From assembly GCF_000308835.1 (NCBI RefSeq), contig NZ_BAGN01000172.1, positions 1-64,000 on the forward strand: 64,000 bases of DNA, in the 5' to 3' direction. Source of the stretch: Nocardia vinacea NBRC 16497 (GTDB taxonomy: Bacteria > Actinomycetota > Actinomycetes > Mycobacteriales > Mycobacteriaceae). The notes beneath the pieces are model-generated. The model worked only from the letters and a program-made list of their open reading frames with translations. It was not told where the DNA came from and searched no databases. A program made the position numbers and the translations under genes. Shown here piece by piece: positions 58,303 to 64,000 of this stretch; positions within the stretch are counted from its first letter, which is position 1, and each line of letters starts with the position of its first letter.

Positions 58303-60150
58303 TCAATACACATAGACGATGGCGTTCTCGCCGCCGCTACAGGTTGCGAATTGGTCACCGGCCGTGCAATTCATCTGGTAATCCCGATTCTTGATCGGGC
58401 TGTGCGCCATAACCGATCGATCGGTAATGGTGCTGTCACCGCCATTCGCGTACGCCTTGCGCACCTCCTCGGCGAAGGCGCAACTGGTCACGGTGGTGCC
58501 GATCGCGGACGAGGTGAAACGGCCGAGCGCCGGATACAGCTGAGCGCACGGTTTCGCACCGGCGGGCAGGTGTGCGGGCATGGTCGTGGTCGTCGGTTGA
58601 CCGGAATGTTCGCTTGCGTTGTGCACCTGCCAGCCGACAATCCCACCGATCGCCAGGACCACGAGCAACGCGCCGATCCAGACGATGCGCATCGATCGAC
58701 GCGCAGGAATGGGTGTCGGATCCGGTGGATATGGTGCGTCGGATTGGGGCATCGGCATGCCGACGGTTCTCGACAGTGCCTCGGTGGTCGCGTCATGCGG
58801 TGGAATATCGCGGCGCATCGGATCCGACGAGTGCCGCCGCACGAGCGTCGGCTCGAGTCCGGTGATCTGTTGCGGTCCGCTCGCCGAGGCCGGACCGCCG
58901 GTCTGCCGCGGCCCGCTCGACTGCTGCTGGTCACCTGTTTGGTGCGGCCCTCCCGACTGCTGTGAATCGCCCGCCTGCTGCACCCGGCCTGGCGACTGCG
59001 GACCAGCTGGCTGCTGCGACCCAACAGACTGCAGCGGACCACCCGCCCGGGGCGGGCCACCTGCCTGCAGCGGGCCCTTCGACTGCTGCGACCCACCAGA
59101 CTGGTGCCCGCCTGTCGGCTGCGACCGGCCCAACTGCTGCGACCCACCTGCATGCGGACCCGCCGACTGCGACCCGCCAGACTGCTGCGGCCGGCTCGGC
59201 GATTGGCGCGCAGCCGTCGATTCCGGTCCGAAGGTCGGGAAGATGATGGTCGCTGGGGCGGGTTGTGGGTGCTTGGAGATCTGGGCGGTGGGCAGGTCCG
59301 AGTTCGGTATGGAAGATGTGCCCGATACTGCGGCTCTGGCTGCCGAGGCGAGTGCACCGGCCGTTGGGTAGCGGTCGGCGGGTTCCTTGGCCATGCCGCG
59401 GGAGATGACCTCGTCCAGTGCGCCGGGCAGTCCGGCTCGTTTGGTGGTCGGGCGGGGCGGTGGTGCCGAAAGGTGGGCTCGGATGAGCGAACTCATTCCG
59501 TCGGCCGGGAAAGGTTGTGTGCCGGTGAGGCATTCGAACAGCACGCAGGCGAGGGAGTAGACGTCGGCGGTGCCGCCGATCGGGGCGGTGTCGAATCGTT
59601 CCGGCGCGATGTAGCTGTAGGAGCCGATGGCTTGGCCGGTCGCGGTGACGCTGGGGTCGCGCTCGGAGCGGGCGATGCCGAAGTCGGCTAGGTACGCGAA
59701 ATCCGAAGGGGTGACCAGGACATTGGCGGGTTTGACGTCGCGATGCACCAAACCCTCGGCATGCGCGGCATCGAGGGCGGCCGCGACCTGTTCGATGATG
59801 CCGACCGCACGGGTGGGGCTCAGCGGCCCCTTGTCGCGCAGCACCGAGCGCAGATCGCTGCCGCGGACCAGCCGCATATCGATATAGAGCACTCCGTCGA
59901 TTTCGCCCCAGTCATGAATCGGGATGACATGCGGTTCGGCCAGCCGTGCCGCAACCCGGGATTCGTGCCGGAACCGCTGCTGGAACCGCGGATCGCCGGC
60001 CAGCGCAATGGGCAGCAATTTGACCGCGACCACCCGGTCCTTGACCGTGTCGTACGCCTCGTAGACCTCCCCCATCCCGCCGCGGCCCAGCAACGCACGC
60101 AATTCGTAGGGTCCGAATCGCGTACCGGCCCGCGACTCCGTTTCGTCCAC
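58303..60150 (-). CDS. Serine/threonine protein kinase
   Basis: A 615-residue transmembrane Hanks-type kinase. Glycine loop GRGGMGEVY (22-30), catalytic Lys in VAVKLLP (44), HRDVKPANVLV and DFGIAR are intact. A long Gln/Gly/Ser/Pro linker of about 15 GGSQQ/GGPxQ units spans residues 310-440. One membrane helix near 500 (IVWIGALLVVLAIGGIVGW) leads to an external domain of about 100 residues with four Cys. Start: GTG 60150 with GGAGG 8-13 bases upstream is better than GTG 60165. Role and ligand unknown. Confidence 0.88.
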   Translation of the reverse strand: MDETESRAGTRFGPYELRALLGRGGMGEVYEAYDTVKDRVVAVKLLPIALAGDPRFQQRFRHESRVAARLAEPHVIPIHDWGEIDGVLYIDMRLVRGSDLRSVLRDKGPLSPTRAVGIIEQVAAALDAAHAEGLVHRDVKPANVLVTPSDFAYLADFGIARSERDPSVTATGQAIGSYSYIAPERFDTAPIGGTADVYSLACVLFECLTGTQPFPADGMSSLIRAHLSAPPPRPTTKRAGLPGALDEVISRGMAKEPADRYPTAGALASAARAAVSGTSSIPNSDLPTAQISKHPQPAPATIIFPTFGPESTAARQSPSRPQQSGGSQSAGPHAGGSQQLGRSQPTGGHQSGGSQQSKGPLQAGGPPRAGGPLQSVGSQQPAGPQSPGRVQQAGDSQQSGGPHQTGDQQQSSGPRQTGGPASASGPQQITGLEPTLVRRHSSDPMRRDIPPHDATTEALSRTVGMPMPQSDAPYPPDPTPIPARRSMRIVWIGALLVVLAIGGIVGWQVHNASEHSGQPTTTTMPAHLPAGAKPCAQLYPALGRFTSSAIGTTVTSCAFAEEVRKAYANGGDSTITDRSVMAHSPIKNRDYQMNCTAGDQFATCSGGENAIVYVY

Positions 60151-60229
60151 CCCGTTTACCTCCACCTCGCGGCCACGACCCGGCCGTGGTCCTGCGACCT
60201 CACCCGGTACGTCGGGATTCTCGGGTGCC

Positions 60230-60328
60230 GCCGTTACCCGGTCAAGTGTGCGCGCACGTCGCTTGACGATGCTCAGGATCGACGGCCGATGCCGGTTGTG
60301 GCCGTTACCCGATCAAGGGCACGCACAC
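60230..60328. repeat. Imperfect direct repeat
   Basis: Two 28-base copies (60230-60257 and 60301-60328) start GCCGTTACCCG and end GCACAC or GCGCAC, with 22 of 28 identical. They lie between the kinase and the beta-lactamase-like genes. Confidence 0.6.
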
Positions 60329-60347
60329 CTGGCCGGACCACAGCCGA

Positions 60348-61229
60348 TCAGGAACAGCTGCCGCCGGAGAGTTCGTCCAGGTGTTGGGAGATGACCGTGG
60401 CCAACCGATCCAGGATGCTTATTCCGTCGGCGAGGGTGCCCGAATCGGGTTGGGTGGCAATGGCGACCGCGACCTGACCGGCCGGGCCCTCGATCAGACC
60501 GAATTGGCGGACCAGATAGGCGCCGGAGGTGTCGGGACCCCAACCGCCCTTGAATTCCGCGCCCTTGAGTTCGCCGAGGCCCCAGCGCTGACTCGACGTG
60601 ATCTGTTCCATCAGATCGATCACATCCGAGCTCTGCGGTAGGCATGGCAGCCGGGAGGCGAACCGAACCTGTTCGGTGAGCGCCCAATCCGCCTGGCCGA
60701 ATGCGGAGACGTCCGAGCGCGTCTTGGTGGCGGGCACCGTGGTCTTGGTATCGCTACCCTCGCGCAGCACGGCCTCGACCGCTTTGGCCGCCTCCTGGCC
60801 GGTGCCGAGGGACTGCCAGAGCGTATCGGCCGCGGTGTTATCGGATTGGGTGATCGCCGCTGTCGCCGCGTAGCTCGAGCTCGTCGAACTCTTCCGCTGT
60901 GAAGCGATGACCAGCGGCACCTTCATCGTCGACCAGGCGGGTCCGCTGGTCCAATCGCCGAAGGTCACCATCTTCTCGCCGCCGACCGCCATGATCGCCA
61001 TGCCCAGCTTGCCGCGCACACTCAACTGCAGTTCCTGGAAACCGGCGGCCAGCGTGCCCGGCACGGTGATCGATAGATGCTGCTGGTCCGTATGTGCGGC
61101 GGCCGCGGTGATGCTGGGCTCCGCGGAGTGCTTGTCGGCGTCGGTGCCGCATCCGGCCACAACGAGGAGTCCGGCCAGCGCGGTACCGGCTACCGCTTTT
61201 CGCAGGCGCCCGGATAGCTCAAAATACAT
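60348..61229 (-). CDS. Lipoprotein with a class A beta-lactamase-like fold
   Basis: A 293-residue lipoprotein with lipobox VVAGC (Cys 27). The catalytic motifs of the serine beta-lactamase/penicillin-binding fold are visible: STMK at 100-103, SDN at 129-131 and KGGW at 227-230. The usual Glu166 omega loop is not obvious, so the protein may be a PBP-like or inactive relative. Actinobacterial lipoproteins of this type are known but uncharacterised. ATG 61229 is preferred over 61241; the choice is uncertain. Confidence 0.75.
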   Translation of the reverse strand: MYFELSGRLRKAVAGTALAGLLVVAGCGTDADKHSAEPSITAAAAHTDQQHLSITVPGTLAAGFQELQLSVRGKLGMAIMAVGGEKMVTFGDWTSGPAWSTMKVPLVIASQRKSSTSSSYAATAAITQSDNTAADTLWQSLGTGQEAAKAVEAVLREGSDTKTTVPATKTRSDVSAFGQADWALTEQVRFASRLPCLPQSSDVIDLMEQITSSQRWGLGELKGAEFKGGWGPDTSGAYLVRQFGLIEGPAGQVAVAIATQPDSGTLADGISILDRLATVISQHLDELSGGSCS

Positions 61230-61595
61230 ACTTCGACACATTCTCGTTTCGAACTCGCCCAGGTTCCGATGTCAACACGGCATCCCGACACCGTACTTGG
61301 CATCGACACCGAGCGCCCACCGCAACCGCGGCGGCACCGCCGAACCCGAACAGTGACAACGGCTTACAGCGTGGTCAACAGGCATGTACACCGTCAAGTG
61401 CGCGCTCGCCGCGGCCGGCCGTCCAGGACTGCGTACTGCCGCCCTCATCCGCGAACTCCTTGTGATCATCGCCTCAGAAAGTACTCGACGAACCCGACAT
61501 AACCCACTTTTCCTGGTACCAGGGGTACTGCGCGTCTTGAAGGGATGGGCGTGTCGCCCTGGCGCACAGACTCGAACGCGGCGCAGGATAGTTCG
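61230..61595. other. Divergent intergenic region
   Basis: 366 bases between the two divergent genes (beta-lactamase-like and adenosine-specific kinase), presumably with both promoters. Small frames in it are not convincing. Confidence 0.45.
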
Positions 61596-62078
61596 ATGGA
61601 GCTGACTTCGGTGCACATCGATAAACCGGACGATCTCAATGTCATCATCGGACAGGCCCACTTCATCAAGGCGGTCGAGGACCTGCACGAGGCATTGGTC
61701 GGGATCAGTCCGCATCTGCGTTTCGGGTTGGCATTCTGTGAGGCTTCCGGGCTACGGCTGGTCCGGACCTCCGGCAATGACGACGAGCTGACCGAGCTCG
61801 CCACCAAGAATGCCGCCGCAGTCGGCGCGGGGCATTCGTTCATCGTTTTCCTGCGTGAGGGTTATCCGGTCAATGTGCTCAATGCGGTGCAGCAGGTCCC
61901 CGAGGTCTGTGGAATCTTCTGTGCCACAGCCAATCCGGTCGAGGTGCTGCTTGCCGTGACCGAATCGGGACGCGGAATCATCGGAGTTGTCGACGGGGCT
62001 ACACCGCTCGGCGTCGAAGGCCCCGGCGATAAGGAAGACCGCAGACAGCTGCTGCGCCAGATCGGTTACAAGTTGTAG
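61596..62078 (+). CDS. Adenosine-specific kinase (PF04008 family)
   Basis: A 160-residue protein with the family's near-invariant blocks: LNVIIGQAHFIKAVEDLHEA near residue 11, FGLAFCEASGLRLVRTSGND near 42, YPVNVLNAVQQVPEVCGIF and the end GIIGVVDGATPLGVEGPGD. Family members come mostly from archaea and thermophilic bacteria; an archaeal one binds adenosine. ATG 61596 begins the conserved MELTSV, after AGGATAG. The biological role in this organism is unknown. Confidence 0.85.
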   Translation: MELTSVHIDKPDDLNVIIGQAHFIKAVEDLHEALVGISPHLRFGLAFCEASGLRLVRTSGNDDELTELATKNAAAVGAGHSFIVFLREGYPVNVLNAVQQVPEVCGIFCATANPVEVLLAVTESGRGIIGVVDGATPLGVEGPGDKEDRRQLLRQIGYKL

Positions 62079-62365
62079 CACTGCTGCGTAAATTGCGGTG
62101 ATCGCGCCGATCAATGGCGCGAAAATCGCTGTATCCCAATCTGTTCCATCGATATCGCCGGGTCCGAACACCTCGCCCCGGGTCCGCCGAACCTAGTCCG
62201 AGACCGGGGCTCTCATGGCTCTACCGGCGTCATCCCAGTCGGTCGGGCAGTCGGACGAATCCGCGGCCAGCACGATTTCGAGTCCGCCCGCGAATGTCTG
62301 TCATGTGTGGTCGCTCAATGGTGATCGGTCGCGCACCTGGTGGATCCTGACCGCCCTGCCTGCGG

Positions 62366-63553
62366 TCAGTGACCGGCGGCAGGGGTGGGATCGACCCGTA
62401 GGACACAGCGGGTGGTGGTGTAGATAGTCGGCATGCATTCGTTGCAGTGGATACATGCCGATCGGGTGCTCTGGTCGGCTTGGATTCGGAGCAGGAGGTC
62501 TGGTTCGCGTAGGAGGGCCCGACCCATGGCGACGAATTCGAAACCCTCGGCCATTGCCGTGCGCATTGTGTCGAGGTCGGTGATGCCGCCCAATAGGATC
62601 AATGGCATTGATAGTTCGCTGCGGAATTGACGGGCGCGTTCGAGTAGGTAGGCATCGCGGTATGGGTACTCGCGCAGGAATGCACGGCCCATCAGGCGGA
62701 ACCCCCAGCGTGCCGGAGCGGGAAGGACTTTCGCGAATTCCTTGCGTGGGGCGGCACCGTGGAACAGGAGCATCGGATTGAGCAGCGAGCTGCCCGCGGT
62801 GAGTTCCAAGGCATCCAGTGCGCCGTCCGATTCCAGCCAGGCGGCCACCTGCAGTGACTCCGGGAGCGATAGGCCGCCGCGCACACCGTCTTCCATATTC
62901 AGCTTCGCGGTGACGGCCAAGCGGTCGCCGACAGCTTCGCGCACCGCTACCGCGACCTCGCGGGCGAGCCGGGCGCGGTTGGCCGGGGAACCGCCGTAAC
63001 GATCCTTGCGCCGGTTCAGTAACGGGCTCAGGAACGAACTCACCAAATAGTTGTGGCCGAAGTGGATTTCGACCGCATCGAAACCCGACTGCTCGGCGAG
63101 CCGCGCAGCATTCGCGTAATCAGCTATGACCGTGGCGATTTCGGACAAGTCCGGAACGTGCATCGGGCGCATACCGAGTGGGCTGAACATTCGACTCGGC
63201 GCCAGTGCCGGTGCGCGATTGGATGCGGCATTGGCCACCGGCCCCGCATGGCCGATCTGGGCGCTGACGGCGGCACCTTCGGCGTGCACGGCGTCGGTGA
63301 GTTCGCGCAGTCCCGCAACGGCTTCCGGGCGCATCCAGATCTGGTGCCGGTCGGTGCGGCCACCCGGCGATATCGCGCAGTAGGCGACCGTCGTCATCCC
63401 GACTCCGCCAGCGGCGATTTCGCGATGGAAGTCGATCAGTTCGTCGGTGACCAGTGCGTCCAGTGTTCGTCCCTCGAACGTCGCGGCCTTGATCACCCTG
63501 TTGCGCAATGCGATCGGGCCGAGTGTGGTCGGTGCGAATACTTCGTTCATCAT
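62366..63553 (-). CDS. NADH:flavin oxidoreductase (old yellow enzyme family)
   Basis: A 395-residue FMN enzyme. The TIM barrel starts with GPIALRNRVIKAATFEGRT, the FMN/substrate His pair appears in HFGHNYLVSSFLSPLLNRR and the cofactor-binding Lys/Arg in VTAKLNMED. The end carries CIHCNEC and a later Cys, reminiscent of the 4Fe-4S binding region of the dienoyl-CoA reductase subfamily, but the NADPH domain is missing. ATG 63553 overlaps the TetR stop (ATGA). It may be a detoxifying enone reductase. Confidence 0.88.
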   Translation of the reverse strand: MMNEVFAPTTLGPIALRNRVIKAATFEGRTLDALVTDELIDFHREIAAGGVGMTTVAYCAISPGGRTDRHQIWMRPEAVAGLRELTDAVHAEGAAVSAQIGHAGPVANAASNRAPALAPSRMFSPLGMRPMHVPDLSEIATVIADYANAARLAEQSGFDAVEIHFGHNYLVSSFLSPLLNRRKDRYGGSPANRARLAREVAVAVREAVGDRLAVTAKLNMEDGVRGGLSLPESLQVAAWLESDGALDALELTAGSSLLNPMLLFHGAAPRKEFAKVLPAPARWGFRLMGRAFLREYPYRDAYLLERARQFRSELSMPLILLGGITDLDTMRTAMAEGFEFVAMGRALLREPDLLLRIQADQSTRSACIHCNECMPTIYTTTRCVLRVDPTPAAGH

Positions 63554-64000
63554 TTCTCTCCTGGCGCGGTCAGTCCGGCGACCACGAAATCCCGCAGCGT
63601 GCGGACTGCCTCGTCCGACAGCTCACGCTCCCCGGTGTCGACACCACCGAACTGCACGATGATCAGGTCGAACGCCAATCCCCAGCGCCGCCGACTCTCG
63701 CGTTCGCTCAGCTCCGGCAGCAAGCCGACCCAGGCGTCCATGCGGAACCAGTGCCGACGCCACATCGTCGGGTGCCGACCGAGAACGAATTGGGCCAACA
63801 GCCGCAGGTGCAGCCGCCCGACAGGATCGGCCGCCAATCCGACGAACGGCTCGATCACCGCATCCACCAGCGCCGACACCGAACCGTGCGCGGTTGTCAC
63901 CTCGGTCAGCCGTTCGGCCCACAATGACCCGAGCCGATCCTCCAGCAATGCCGCGACCAGCGCTTCCTTCGAGCCGAAGTGATAGTGCACCGCCGCGGGA
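63550..64000 (-). CDS. TetR family regulator (5' end outside the window)
   Basis: At least 146 residues are inside the window. The sequence upstream of MHYHFGSKEALVAALLED continues as AAVHYHFG, the recognition helix of TetR proteins, so the true N-terminus is beyond 64000. The C-terminal part is the effector domain. The stop overlaps the oxidoreductase start, so the two are co-translated and it probably controls that gene. Confidence 0.85.
   Translation of the reverse strand, partial: PAAVHYHFGSKEALVAALLEDRLGSLWAERLTEVTTAHGSVSALVDAVIEPFVGLAADPVGRLHLRLLAQFVLGRHPTMWRRHWFRMDAWVGLLPELSERESRRRWGLAFDLIIVQFGGVDTGERELSDEAVRTLRDFVVAGLTAPGEK

Overview
The window is high-GC actinobacterial DNA, most likely from Nocardia or a close relative. 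The best evidence is gene order. Allowing for inserted genes, it follows the Mycobacterium tuberculosis stretch from about Rv2991 to Rv3010: F420-type oxidoreductase, gltX, FAH-family hydrolase, MFS transporter, leuB, serA, then ilvC-ilvN-ilvB, a Cfp6-like PH protein, DoxX, LppZ-like lipoprotein, gatB and pfkA. Frequent GTG starts, LIP-family lipase, AlkB and many secreted or lipid-modified proteins also fit. Synteny statements come from memory of the mycobacterial order, not from a search.

Layout. Positions 1-5.3 kb hold the conserved gltX block, with tRNA-Gln and tRNA-Glu just downstream of gltX. Positions 5.6-7.6 kb hold an HTH/proline-rich pair with a large palindrome at the first start codon, a broken hydrolase and a Uma2 nuclease. 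Positions 7.6-10.5 kb are leuB and serA, followed by a 38-residue peptide gene. Positions 11-15 kb are accessory genes: a membrane protein with an internal duplication, a nucleotidyltransferase, a divergent HxlR/RibD-like pair and a cold shock protein. Positions 15.5-23.5 kb are a myo-inositol uptake and catabolism locus: an iolE-like gene, a sugar ABC importer and iolD on one strand, and a LacI regulator plus iolG on the other, with two AGCGCT-centred operators between them.

Positions 23.5-33.2 kb are a variable island. It holds a TerD domain fused to a PD-(D/E)XK nuclease, a regulator with a phospholipase-D-like half, a Nudix hydrolase, four small unknown ORFs and an McrB-McrC pair. It also contains decayed genes, including a frameshifted 3' remnant of a second iolG. 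This is the best candidate for an undescribed defence-type system.

Positions 33.2-43.6 kb hold a nitroreductase/TetR pair with a clear operator, a CoxE-like VWA protein and MoxR ATPase, two small secreted proteins, MerR plus hydrolase, a double-hotdog thioesterase, alkane monooxygenase and a secreted lipase. Positions 43.8-53 kb hold branched-chain amino acid synthesis (ilvC, ilvN, ilvB, ilvD). The ilvB leader carries a short Leu-Leu-Val-Ile peptide and an attenuator hairpin. Positions 53-64 kb hold gatB, a lipoprotein hydrolase, a tandem orphan antitoxin, pfkA, a Ser/Thr kinase, a beta-lactamase-fold lipoprotein, an adenosine-specific kinase, and an old-yellow-enzyme gene coupled to a TetR gene cut by the window edge.

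gltX, gatB and both tRNAs fit the indirect route to Gln-tRNA. leuB and the ilv genes supply branched-chain amino acids.
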